DNA of 64,000 nt from DASPJR01 sp035628505. Lineage in GTDB: Bacteria; Planctomycetota; SZUA-567; H5-PLA8. The DNA is taken from positions 7,301-71,300 of the forward strand of contig DASPJR010000149.1 of assembly GCA_035628505.1 (NCBI GenBank), in the 5' to 3' direction. The notes beneath the pieces are model-generated. The model was not told where the DNA came from and searched no databases. It was given only the letters and a program-made list of their open reading frames with translations. Positions within the stretch are counted from its first letter, which is position 1; each line of letters begins with the position of its first letter. The position numbers and the translations under genes were made by a program. Shown one piece after another: positions 1 to 8,405 of this stretch.

Positions 1-698
1 CGGTTAAGGAGCAACAATTCATCGTCAGACCAGGTGGACTCGGCACGTTCGAGAACACCATTCAGCATCGGCCCGATGATGTCCCAAACCTCACCCCATG
101 CTTCGAAACCCGTCTTTCCCAAGACGTGTGGGTGCTTCGCTGCAAAGATTGGGATGTAGGCATCGTTGTAGAGAACGCTAAGGTGCTTGCCCCACCAGAT
201 GATCATGGGGAACTTAGATGAAAGACAAATACTCGCTGCCGTCAGCAGGCTCTGCGGCCACGTTTCCAGGCGTCCGAGAGCCGATTTGCTCCAGTCGTGC
301 TTTCTGATGAGCGCGCCCATCGTGCCGCCGCCTGAAAGCGCATCGAGCACGCGCAGTGAACGCCGCTCCTGAATGCGCAGCAGGACTGCTCGCTTATTGT
401 CAGCGAGATCAACCACCGATCCGTCGCAGCGACAAACTCGTTCCGTCCCGTCTTCCAGAGTGAACGTGATGCCGCCCGGCAGAGGTTCGCGACTTCCCAT
501 GCAGCGACTAAGATATTCTGTGACATCTTCTTCCGGTGTTCTGGAGATTTTCCGGACGTTTGTTCCGACGGTGTTCTTCAAATCGCGGTGAAGAAACCTC
601 AGGGCGGAGCGGTTCGCATAAAGTATCTCACCGCTTCTCAAAACCCAGAGCAGGCACTCGTTGAGGTGCTCTGAAAACTGAAACATCGGAACCGGCAT
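1..698 (-). CDS. PAS-domain sensor protein (probable histidine kinase), 3' end outside window
   Basis: An open frame runs from an ATG at 698 to the window edge without a stop (about 232 residues visible). Residues 1-115 look like a PAS domain (it contains WVLRSGEILYANRSALRFL). From about residue 125 there is a second PAS of the type found at the start of many soluble sensor kinases: a DWSKSALG lead-in, FPMIIWWGKHLSVLYNDAY, then GPMLNGVLERAESTWSDDE. No transmembrane segment is visible. The kinase core would lie beyond the window, so the kinase assignment is an inference from this PAS type. The gene starts 12 bases after the stop of the methanogen-output-domain gene and is very probably co-transcribed with it. 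Confidence 0.8.
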   Translation of the reverse strand, partial: MPVPMFQFSEHLNECLLWVLRSGEILYANRSALRFLHRDLKNTVGTNVRKISRTPEEDVTEYLSRCMGSREPLPGGITFTLEDGTERVCRCDGSVVDLADNKRAVLLRIQERRSLRVLDALSGGGTMGALIRKHDWSKSALGRLETWPQSLLTAASICLSSKFPMIIWWGKHLSVLYNDAYIPIFAAKHPHVLGKTGFEAWGEVWDIIGPMLNGVLERAESTWSDDELLLLN

Positions 699-710
699 GA
701 TGTCAGATAC

Positions 711-1241
711 TCATTCTTTGGTTTTGATGTACTCGCGCCCTGGGCTGGCGGCGCCAACATCAGGCTTCAGGTACACTGTGACACGGCAGCCGGGGTGTCC
801 CTGTGCGATGGTCTGTTCCAGCGTCACCTTGCTGTAGCCCAGGTTCTCGGCAGCAATTCTGCCGAAGACGTTACTGGTCATCATGCAGAGCGATGGGCGG
901 CCGATCACCTTTTCCGCGAAAGGGCATGCACGATTGCCGAAGACAATTTTCTCATCAGTTTCTTCGATGACGTAAAAGTCTCCCTGAATGCGACGCTTTA
1001 AATCGACGCACACAGCAGCGACCTGCTCACGCGATAGCTTCGACGTTTTCAGTGCGGCCTTATAGCCTTCATTGATCTCATCCCCGATGCGCTGCCCCAC
1101 AACGCTAACCAGCCCCTCGGCCTCTCGTAAGCCGACAACGTCCTGCAACGTTCCGGCGAGATGCCGCAGTAGTGTTCGAAGGAAGAGGTCTCGTTCGAGG
1201 GGTACGTCAAGACGTTCAAGGTTCTCGGCGGGAATAGTCAT
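711..1241 (-). CDS. Methanogen output domain 1 (MetOD1) protein
   Basis: This 176-residue soluble protein resembles the stand-alone 'methanogen output domain 1' family. That family was first named from archaeal signal-transduction proteins and is common in bacteria next to PAS kinases. Visible features are an N-terminal helical part (RDLFLRTLLRHLAGTLQDVV), the central VVGQRIGDEIN and RRIQGDFYVIEE stretches, and a C-terminal part with three cysteines in GNRACPF, PSLCMMTSN and HPGCRV. The cysteines suggest a ligand, metal or redox sensing role, but the biochemical function of the family is unknown to me. It precedes the PAS sensor at 1-698 by 12 bases on the same strand, so the two probably form a two-gene sensory operon. 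Confidence 0.75.
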   Translation of the reverse strand: MTIPAENLERLDVPLERDLFLRTLLRHLAGTLQDVVGLREAEGLVSVVGQRIGDEINEGYKAALKTSKLSREQVAAVCVDLKRRIQGDFYVIEETDEKIVFGNRACPFAEKVIGRPSLCMMTSNVFGRIAAENLGYSKVTLEQTIAQGHPGCRVTVYLKPDVGAASPGREYIKTKE

Positions 1242-1444
1242 GAGACACCTCCAATCAGCGAATTCGATTCTAGTTCATAGTTGGAGCTATGACAAACTGA
1301 TTGGTGGATGCAAGAACAAAAGTATCGTTACAAATGTTTTACTGTGAAAAATGCTCCTGCTGTTCTCCTTGGCGGTTGAATCCAGTTATGCCTGGGACGG
1401 GCAGCAACCAAGCGCACGTACACGCACTATTGAGCAAACAAGCT

Positions 1445-4400
1445 TCAGTCTGGGATTTCGGCCACCAAGCGCTCGAGTTGATCGGGATCGATCGGCTTAG
1501 TTAGGTGGCGATTGAAGCCGGCGGCCAGCGCGCGGCGTTGATCTTCCTCCTGACCGTACCCTGTGAGCGCAATTAGAGTCGTCTTCTGCATTAGAGGCAG
1601 TTCACGGAGTTTTCTGCAGACCGTGTACCCGTCCATCTGTGGCAGGCCGATATCGCAAATCACCAGGTCCGGTGTCCAGGCGGCAGCGATTTCCAGCGCA
1701 GACAGACCCGATCCGGCAACCTTTACCGTGTGGCCAGCGAAGGTGAGGAGCATCTGCAGGCTCTCCGCTGCGTCAGGATTGTCTTCGACGACCAGGATTC
1801 GGCGTGCTTTCGGTGGTCTTGGAGCTAAAGGCGAGTTGCGGGGATCGGCGGGCGCGGCCGTTAGCGGCAGGCAAAGGATGAATTCGGCGCCTTTCCCAAT
1901 GCCGTCACTGAAAGCTTTTACGGTACCGCCATGCAGATCAATCAAACCCTTGACCAAAGCCAGTCCGAGCCCCAATCCCCCACGACTGCGGTCCAGTGCC
2001 TGGCTGCCTTGTACGAACGGCTCGAAGAGCATGGGCAGCACGGCAGGATCGATGCCAGCGCCATCGTCAGCCACCACCAGTTCCACTTTGTCCCCGATTG
2101 CGGCAAGGCGTACGGTGACCTGTCCCTGCGCCGTTGTAAACTTCGCGGCATTATGTAGCAGGTTTCCGACAGCCTGGGCCAGACGCGTCCGGTCGCCAAT
2201 CACCCAGGCCGCTTCTGCCTGTATTTCGAGCTTGAACGTGACTTGCGCCCGTTCGAAATCGTGGCGGTAGTCGCCGGCTAACTCCCGGACCATCTGCACG
2301 AGATCTATAGTTTCCAACTTGAGCACGATTCTCCCGTTGGTGATGCGGGAGACATCGAGCAGATCGTCGACGATGCGGCTCATGTGGCTGGCCTGGCGAT
2401 CGATCATCTCGCGGAGGCGTTCTGCGGCGGAGGGATCGAGCTGAGACTTGCGGAGGAGTTGAACACCGTTGCGAATGGGACCCAGCGGATTCCGCAGTTC
2501 GTGCGCAAGCATAGCAATGAACCCATCTTTTCTGCGATCGATCTCCGCCAGTTGCCTGGCCTGCTCGCGCAACGAGGCCTCGGCGCGTTTTTGCTCGGTA
2601 ATATCCATGGTCGCGCCAATCATGCGCACGGCATCGCCACGCTGATCGCGGATGACGCGCGCCTTCGTCCAGTACCAGTGGTACTGGGCTTGAGGGCCAA
2701 GCCCTTGGAATTCCACTGAGTACTCTTTGCCGTGCTCCAACGCATTTTTGATCGCAGCGGCGACCGAGTCGCGGTGGTCTGGGTGGATAAGTCGTTCGAA
2801 GTCCTGGAGCGTCCCGCCGAAATCTGAAAGCTTCATGCCGTGTAACTGAGCAATCAGATCAGACCAGAACACTTTTCCGGAGACGATGTCCCATTCCCAT
2901 GTGCCGACCCGGCCGGCATCCGTGGCGATCTTAAAGCGCTCTTCGCTGATTCGCAGCGCCTCTTCGGTCATCTTGAACTCATCCACATCAAGATTAATGC
3001 CAGCCCAGCATTGAATCCGTCCGGATGGATCCCGAATGGGGACTCCCCGGGCCAGAACGTAGTGCCACTTGCCGTCCGCGCCGCGGAAGCGGTGCGTACG
3101 CTCCCAGAAATCCCCGGTCGCTACGCAATGGAGCCACGCGGCACGCGTAGCCTCTACATCATCGGGGTGCAATACATCTGTCCAGCCGGCATTAGAGCAT
3201 TGCTGCTGAGTCAGACCAACCAGTTTGAGGAAGGATGGGCTTGCGTAAATGTTGCGACCCTCAGGGTCGCAGACCCAGACACCGTAATTTATTGTTTCGC
3301 CAATTCCACGATAGATCCGTTCGCTGGTACGCAGGTCTTCTTCTGCCCGACGTCGGGATGTTACGTCGGTCAGCGTGCCGACAAGTTCCTGCACTTTGCC
3401 GTCATCTTCCTCAATTGCGACCGCTCGCGAATGGATGTACGCAAGCTGTCCGTCATGACGTTGGACCCTGTATTCATGGTCAAATGGTATGCCGCGCTCG
3501 AGTAAGTTCTGCCATGCCGCTTTAGCTCGGTCGCGATCATCAGGATAAATGGCGTTGAACCAGCCATCATTCTGCTGCGCTTCGGGCGACTGGCCTGTCA
3601 ATTTCTGCCACCATTCCTGTACGTAGTGGAAATTGCCCGCCGCAGAAATTGGATTCCAGGCCCAAACCGCCTGGCTGGATGCTTCGACCAGGGCCCGATA
3701 GCGTGCTTCTGAACGCTTCAAGGCAAGTTCGACCAACTTGCGTTCAGTGATATCAAGAGCGACGCCGCCGATACCCGTGATGCGGCCAGTGCTGTCGCGG
3801 CGGGGCTCGATAATTAAATCGAAATACTGCTGCTGGGCCGCGCGGCGCACGAAAACTTCAAGCCGTACTGGCGTGCCCGTGCGCAGGACCTCGCTTTTGG
3901 CTTTGTGTAGTCGCGAGGCATCCTCGCCGTCGGCAAGTTCGTAATCAGTCTTCCCAATGGCCTCTGGGATTGGCGGATAGAGCCACTGGTAACGCAGATT
4001 TTCATCCTGCTCATACACCGTCAGCGCATTACTGCGCAGGGCAAGCCGGAAGCGCTGTTCGGCCTGCTGTAGTGCCTGTTCGGCGATATGGCGTTCCGTG
4101 ACGTCAATCGCAATACCACCGACGAGTTTGATCTCGCGGCTTTCATTGCTGATCGGGAACTTGCTGACAACGGAGTAATGCAAGCCGTCGGCTTGCGGCA
4201 GCGTCTCCAAGGTCTGCAGCCGGGTGCCTTCGACAAAGGCACGTCGGTCGTTCTCCTTGAACTGCGCCGCAATGTACCGAGGGAAAATCTGGTCGTCCGT
4301 AAAACCGATGATCTGCTCGCGTGTTTTCCCGAAGATGCGCTCCGCCTCTTCATTTACGTACACATACCGGCCTTGCAGGTCCTTCATCCAGGCCGCACCG

Positions 4401-4981
4401 GGAACGTGACGCATGAACAGACTGAACCGTTCTTCGTTTTCCCTCAAGGCCCTTTCAGCACGCTGACGTTCGAGTTCTGCGCCTACGCGGCCCGCAAAAA
4501 GTTCTATCAGAAACTCAGGCCGGAGCTCCGGGTCCAGTGGTTGATCGTGCAGAATTGAAATTACACCGGTGGCATTGCCATTTGCATCGCGCAGCACGGT
4601 ACCCAGGTAGGACTCAAGTTTGAGGTCCGAGAGAAACTTGTCGTCAGGGTATTGTGCCTGGACACCGGAGCGTTGAAAGCACGAGCCCTTCTGAATTACG
4701 GTTTGACACGGCGTACCGGCAACGTCGTATGTAATGTCGGGTCCGGGTCTGCCATCGATCAGGTAAGCGACTCCACGCAGCGACTGGGTACCGACTAGTT
4801 CACCGATGAACGCAACTCTGGCGCAGGTTGCTTCTGAGAGTGCCCGAACCATCTCGTCAAAAAAATCGCCCCCGGTTCTGCCGCAATCCGCCAATCGACG
4901 GAGCGCGACCTCGAACCTCGAGGTTGAAGTAACAGAGCCGGTCAGTACGCTGACAGGACTTTTCGCTTTAACGTCGCTCAT
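1445..4981 (-). CDS. Soluble hybrid sensor histidine kinase, GAF-PAS(5)-HisKA-HATPase-REC
   Basis: The 1178-residue protein has no transmembrane segment, so it should sense cytoplasmic signals. Domain order by reading: GAF-like (about 20-165), then five PAS/PAC units (about 185-800), each closing with a DVTER- or DITE-type motif. The HisKA dimerisation helix carries the phospho-accepting His in HELRNPLG (about 825). The HATPase domain (about 870-1040) has an N box NLLHNAAKF, ADDGAGIDP and GGLGLGLALVKG. A receiver (about 1059-1175) shows the acid pair VVEDN, the acceptor Asp in VICDIGLPQMDG and the Lys in HLTKPID, all intact. Phosphorelay from His to the built-in receiver is expected; no separate response regulator lies nearby. 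The start ATG at 4981 is followed by a low-complexity Ser/Thr leader. Confidence 0.93.
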   Translation of the reverse strand: MSDVKAKSPVSVLTGSVTSTSRFEVALRRLADCGRTGGDFFDEMVRALSEATCARVAFIGELVGTQSLRGVAYLIDGRPGPDITYDVAGTPCQTVIQKGSCFQRSGVQAQYPDDKFLSDLKLESYLGTVLRDANGNATGVISILHDQPLDPELRPEFLIELFAGRVGAELERQRAERALRENEERFSLFMRHVPGAAWMKDLQGRYVYVNEEAERIFGKTREQIIGFTDDQIFPRYIAAQFKENDRRAFVEGTRLQTLETLPQADGLHYSVVSKFPISNESREIKLVGGIAIDVTERHIAEQALQQAEQRFRLALRSNALTVYEQDENLRYQWLYPPIPEAIGKTDYELADGEDASRLHKAKSEVLRTGTPVRLEVFVRRAAQQQYFDLIIEPRRDSTGRITGIGGVALDITERKLVELALKRSEARYRALVEASSQAVWAWNPISAAGNFHYVQEWWQKLTGQSPEAQQNDGWFNAIYPDDRDRAKAAWQNLLERGIPFDHEYRVQRHDGQLAYIHSRAVAIEEDDGKVQELVGTLTDVTSRRRAEEDLRTSERIYRGIGETINYGVWVCDPEGRNIYASPSFLKLVGLTQQQCSNAGWTDVLHPDDVEATRAAWLHCVATGDFWERTHRFRGADGKWHYVLARGVPIRDPSGRIQCWAGINLDVDEFKMTEEALRISEERFKIATDAGRVGTWEWDIVSGKVFWSDLIAQLHGMKLSDFGGTLQDFERLIHPDHRDSVAAAIKNALEHGKEYSVEFQGLGPQAQYHWYWTKARVIRDQRGDAVRMIGATMDITEQKRAEASLREQARQLAEIDRRKDGFIAMLAHELRNPLGPIRNGVQLLRKSQLDPSAAERLREMIDRQASHMSRIVDDLLDVSRITNGRIVLKLETIDLVQMVRELAGDYRHDFERAQVTFKLEIQAEAAWVIGDRTRLAQAVGNLLHNAAKFTTAQGQVTVRLAAIGDKVELVVADDGAGIDPAVLPMLFEPFVQGSQALDRSRGGLGLGLALVKGLIDLHGGTVKAFSDGIGKGAEFILCLPLTAAPADPRNSPLAPRPPKARRILVVEDNPDAAESLQMLLTFAGHTVKVAGSGLSALEIAAAWTPDLVICDIGLPQMDGYTVCRKLRELPLMQKTTLIALTGYGQEEDQRRALAAGFNRHLTKPIDPDQLERLVAEIPD

Positions 4982-5293
4982 GGTGCTTCCTATCGCGGGA
5001 ACATGTTAACACCACGAACTTGGAATTCGAGAGACTCCAGACAAGTACGACCTGCCACTTGGCAATATAAAGGAGCAAAACGGCACGGCGCTAACTTTTT
5101 GGGCGGGCGTTGGAACTCAGTGAGGAGGTTAAAAGCTCACGACGGTATTCTACAACGAACATACAACCGGAGGTCGATGTTTCGAGTTTTTATCGTTGGT
5201 AATCAAAGCGTGGATTCGTCTGGAAACTTCCGCGCGTTTGTCGCAGTGCGATGCACCAGTTCATTATCGCGGCGTCACCCAGTTTCTTTACAC

Positions 5294-5452
5294 GTCGAGA
5301 AACTCCTGCTCTGCAAAGTGCTGACGATTAAGAACAGCAACCAGACTCATGCGCCAACAGTGTTGGGACTGACGAGGCCGACAGTGCACGCTAAATTGCA
5401 AAAGTACAAGCTCGAATTTATTAATGCAGTGACAGCTTTCTCTACGCAGTGA
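5294..5452 (+). pseudogene. Remnant of a Fis-type helix-turn-helix (NtrC-like regulator C-terminus)
   Basis: A plus-strand open frame (5003-5452) has no recognisable content until its last 50 codons. These read like the C-terminal DNA-binding domain of sigma-54 activators: an EKLLL helix, NSNQTHAPTVLGLTRPTVHA and KLQKYKLEF. In intact homologues this is preceded by an AAA+ domain and often a receiver; neither is found in any frame upstream. The 600-base space between the divergent kinase and pilin genes therefore holds the tail of a lost regulator, or a very short stand-alone Fis-like protein. I favour decay because no ribosome binding site or start lies close to the domain. Confidence 0.5.
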
Positions 5453-5577
5453 CAAGAATCTTATCAGCATCCGCCCCTTCCTTAGCTATTCCAACTTATT
5501 GGCGCCCAATCGTTAGGAAATTTTACGGTTGGTCACACAATTGCATTGCGCCTAGTGCACTGTTGAGGGACCGGACT

Positions 5578-6405
5578 ATGCGAGTGCGAACTGCCGCAGG
5601 CTTGACCTTACTCGAAGTAATGATCGCCATATCGATCATCGGTGTGACGCTGCTGGGCACCATGAACGCATGGGTCAATTCTCAGCGTCTGCAATATCTT
5701 CAGCAGGAAGAGAGTATTGTTCAGGCAGCCATTTCACAAACCATCAACGACATGCGGGCTCTGCCCTTCGACCAGATCGACAATTCTCAATATCCTGATC
5801 CTAGTTCAACCGATCAGCGCCCGGGCTATTCAGGCGGACGCTATGACCCGTATGACTTGACCAGCCAGCGGCTGCTGCCAGGGACAAAAAAGTTGTATCT
5901 GGGCTGGACTCGCAAAGGAACACCAACCGATGCGTCGTTACGTGGGCTGAAAGTATTGCCGACAAAATTTGACGGCGCGGTGCAGTTCGGCGACCGCTGG
6001 GCGGCTTACGAGCCCAACACCGCGGAAATGCGTATTATTCTTATCAATACCGAAACACCAACTGAAGCGCGCATGGGTGAAACCCCATCGAGCCCATCTG
6101 ACGGAATCGACCTTAATGGAGATGGCAGGATCAGCGAGGTTCCGCTCACAAAGGTTCAGGATGTCGACTTTGGGCAGGTTGATGCGAAGGCTATTTTCCC
6201 TCGCTACCTGGCGACACCCGTTCCTGCAAACGGTCGGGATTTCCTTCCCGGATACCTGAATTGTACCAGCCTGATCGTTTACCCAGCCGTTGTGCAGGTC
6301 CGCTGGTGGAGCGCAGCGGGTATTCCAAGAGAACTCAGCGTCATTACGTTCTTCACCAATCGAGCCGGCACAAAGGAAGCGGCGCCTGACACATTCGTAC
6401 AATGA
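5578..6405 (+). CDS. PilV/GspI-like minor pilin (prepilin with class III signal)
   Basis: This 275-residue protein starts MRVRTAAG followed by LTLLEVMIAISIIG. That is a type IV prepilin leader: short basic segment, Gly at -1, Glu at +5 and a hydrophobic helix. The predicted ATG at 5578 has GAGGGA upstream; an open frame extends back to 5449, but those extra codons have no pilin character. After the helix the pattern of alternating polar residues (SIVQAAISQTINDMRALPF) is like PilV/GspI. The C-terminal half contains DLNGDGRIS, an EF-hand-like calcium loop. It is the first gene of a five-gene operon. The protein is longer than a typical minor pilin (about 150-200 residues). It should be processed by a prepilin peptidase encoded elsewhere. 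Confidence 0.8.
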   Translation: MRVRTAAGLTLLEVMIAISIIGVTLLGTMNAWVNSQRLQYLQQEESIVQAAISQTINDMRALPFDQIDNSQYPDPSSTDQRPGYSGGRYDPYDLTSQRLLPGTKKLYLGWTRKGTPTDASLRGLKVLPTKFDGAVQFGDRWAAYEPNTAEMRIILINTETPTEARMGETPSSPSDGIDLNGDGRISEVPLTKVQDVDFGQVDAKAIFPRYLATPVPANGRDFLPGYLNCTSLIVYPAVVQVRWWSAAGIPRELSVITFFTNRAGTKEAAPDTFVQ

Positions 6406-6451
6406 TTGCTTTGGTGGATTGTCAAAGCCTGTACCCTGGAGGTGCGCGGAG

Positions 6452-7477
6452 ATGGGAACAGTACGAAAACCACGCGGTATGACGCTGATGGAGGTTGTGG
6501 TTGCGGCATCCATCTTCTCGCTTGCTATCGCGCTCTCCTTTTCAACGATGAACCACGCTTCCATTACAGTCAAAAACCAGGTTCACGAGGCCAGCCTTCG
6601 CGATCGATCAGAAAAAGCAATACGAACGATGCAGGACGGTCTGGCTGACGCTACGCAGGTGGGAATTCGCCACGTCACCGACGGCTCGTATGTTTACCTC
6701 AATGCCGAAATCCGCTTCCAGGTGCCCATCCGATTCAAGAACACCTCCTTGACTGCGAACAACGGGCAGAAAGCAGGCTTACCCGTTACGTTCACCTCTC
6801 CGCCCAAGCAAGTGGTCGAGAATCCATCGCCGCCGACGTTCAACGATGATTATGACTTCTTCATTTCGTATGGCTGGCGCGACTTTGCTCGATTCGTTGA
6901 AAATGCCGATGATCCGGGGCGTGTCGTTGCGCTTCAGGGGCCGGGACTTCGCCCGACCAGCGGTTCGGTTCTGCCGGATGGTCTTGTTCTTTTGCTCGGC
7001 AGAACACCCCGCGGATACTGCCGATTCCGCTTTCAACGTGACCCGAGCATCCGTATTGGCAAGTTCGGCAAAGATGGCATGATCGACGAAGCCGCCGAAG
7101 GGGTGGATCTGGACAGTGATGGCCAGAAGACCAGCAAGTTCGCCGTTGGTTACCTGGAATTCTCCTGCTGCATCGGCAGCACGACGGACATCGTGGCTGT
7201 TCCGATTGCCGGGACGATCATGCCGATTAGCGCCTCTTGCGTGCTGCAGAGGTTGAACGACACAGCTACCGTGACAACGGCGAGCGAAGCTTCGCAGCTC
7301 AAGACGAGCCGGATCTTTTTCAACAACTCAGGCATCAGCTCGCGAATCGACGTAGCTTTCTGGATGGTTCACCTGGACAGCAATGACCAGCCCCATCTGT
7401 GCAAAAGCGTCATCACCGACTTTCTACGCAATAACGCATCGTATGTGACGAGCGCATCTGCAACGGCCGTTAACTGA
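6452..7477 (+). CDS. PilW/GspJ-like minor pilin
   Basis: The start was chosen at ATG 6452, eight bases after GGAGGTG; the upstream in-frame stretch to 6290 overlaps the previous gene and is not pilin-like. The 341-residue product begins MGTVRKPRG then MTLMEVVVAASIFSLAIAL, a classical prepilin leader with Gly at -1 and Glu at +5. The following ITVKNQVHEASLRDRSEKAIRTM resembles the PilW/GspJ helix. Around residue 215 there is DLDSDGQ, a second calcium-type loop. It lies 46 bases after the PilV-like gene and 14 bases before the PilX-like gene. The unusually long globular part suggests a specialised tip rather than a plain pseudopilin. Confidence 0.8.
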   Translation: MGTVRKPRGMTLMEVVVAASIFSLAIALSFSTMNHASITVKNQVHEASLRDRSEKAIRTMQDGLADATQVGIRHVTDGSYVYLNAEIRFQVPIRFKNTSLTANNGQKAGLPVTFTSPPKQVVENPSPPTFNDDYDFFISYGWRDFARFVENADDPGRVVALQGPGLRPTSGSVLPDGLVLLLGRTPRGYCRFRFQRDPSIRIGKFGKDGMIDEAAEGVDLDSDGQKTSKFAVGYLEFSCCIGSTTDIVAVPIAGTIMPISASCVLQRLNDTATVTTASEASQLKTSRIFFNNSGISSRIDVAFWMVHLDSNDQPHLCKSVITDFLRNNASYVTSASATAVN

Positions 7478-7491
7478 CCAAGGAGCGCGCG

Positions 7492-8379
7492 ATGAGTGGA
7501 AGAGTACGAGGTACCGCCTTGATCGTCGCCATGGTTCTGGTCATGCTGCTGGCGACGCTGTCTACGGTCATTGTCAATGAAATGACGATTCGCGCCAAGC
7601 ACGTGGAAGTCGATCTGGAAGACATCAAGGCCTTCGAGGCCGCCGAGGCCGGCATCGACGCTGCGTTATGTGATATCAACAGTTGCCCCATCTACCAACC
7701 CCGCATGACAGGTCCAACAACCAGGGACGATGGAACATTGATTATTCCGGAGCCAAGCCGTGACAAAAATAATAGCAGAGGTTTTTTGTATGAGAACGGG
7801 CAGCCGACAAATGCAGCAAACCCGAACGGCGGCGTCGCTTTGGTTACACCAATGTCCAAGAAGCCCATAACGGTTCACGTGGCGCGAAAGCGCGATGGCA
7901 CCTTTCCGGGCTGCATCGGCACAACGCAGTGGGTCGAGTCCATTATTGCCGTGGATGGCACGCGAACGAAGACCTCGAACACCTTCGATCTGGTGCAGGA
8001 GAGTCCCCGTCGTCCGACGTGGAAGTCTGCACCTTTACGCAGCTCGAATGGCGCGGATCTCCGGTTTCCCGACGGCACTCTGCGCTACTGTGAGGACGGC
8101 ATCGTTCCTCAGGCACTCGGAAAGGTGGCCTTCTTCACGTACGCAATCGACTGGTTCCACGATGGCATAGACAACGACCTGGACGGTGTGGTCGACGATA
8201 AGAACGAACGCAACAAGTACACAATTTACAGCACCGGCATTCACCGCGGGCTTTCACAAAGCGGTGTTACGCAAAGCGGAAAAGTTGTCACCATTGAAGT
8301 AGTTGTTCAGGCTCAGGATAAAAATATCGAAATCTTTACGCCCGGAGCACTGACGGTGCCTATTGGCCGGCACAAGTGA
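7492..8379 (+). CDS. PilX/GspK-like minor pilin
   Basis: The 295-residue product opens MSGRVRG then TALIVAMVLVMLLATLSTV. This is a prepilin-like helix without the usual Glu at position 5, as in PilX and GspK, which cap the fibre. It is followed by AFEAAEAGIDAALCDIN, the AAEAG signature of PilX N-terminal domains. Near residue 230 there is GIDNDLDGVVDD, a third calcium-type loop. The order PilV-, PilW-, PilX-like matches the minor-pilin order of type IV pili and the GspI-J-K order of type II secretion. No major pilin, ATPase, inner-membrane platform or PilY1 gene lies in the window. Confidence 0.8.
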   Translation: MSGRVRGTALIVAMVLVMLLATLSTVIVNEMTIRAKHVEVDLEDIKAFEAAEAGIDAALCDINSCPIYQPRMTGPTTRDDGTLIIPEPSRDKNNSRGFLYENGQPTNAANPNGGVALVTPMSKKPITVHVARKRDGTFPGCIGTTQWVESIIAVDGTRTKTSNTFDLVQESPRRPTWKSAPLRSSNGADLRFPDGTLRYCEDGIVPQALGKVAFFTYAIDWFHDGIDNDLDGVVDDKNERNKYTIYSTGIHRGLSQSGVTQSGKVVTIEVVVQAQDKNIEIFTPGALTVPIGRHK

Positions 8380-8405
8380 ATTTTATTTCCCGACCGGAGA
8401 CGATC

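Noticed and set aside
5449..5577. Longer start for the PilV-like pilin
   Set aside because: It would place 43 extra residues before the prepilin leader; the ATG at 5578 gives the normal short basic leader.
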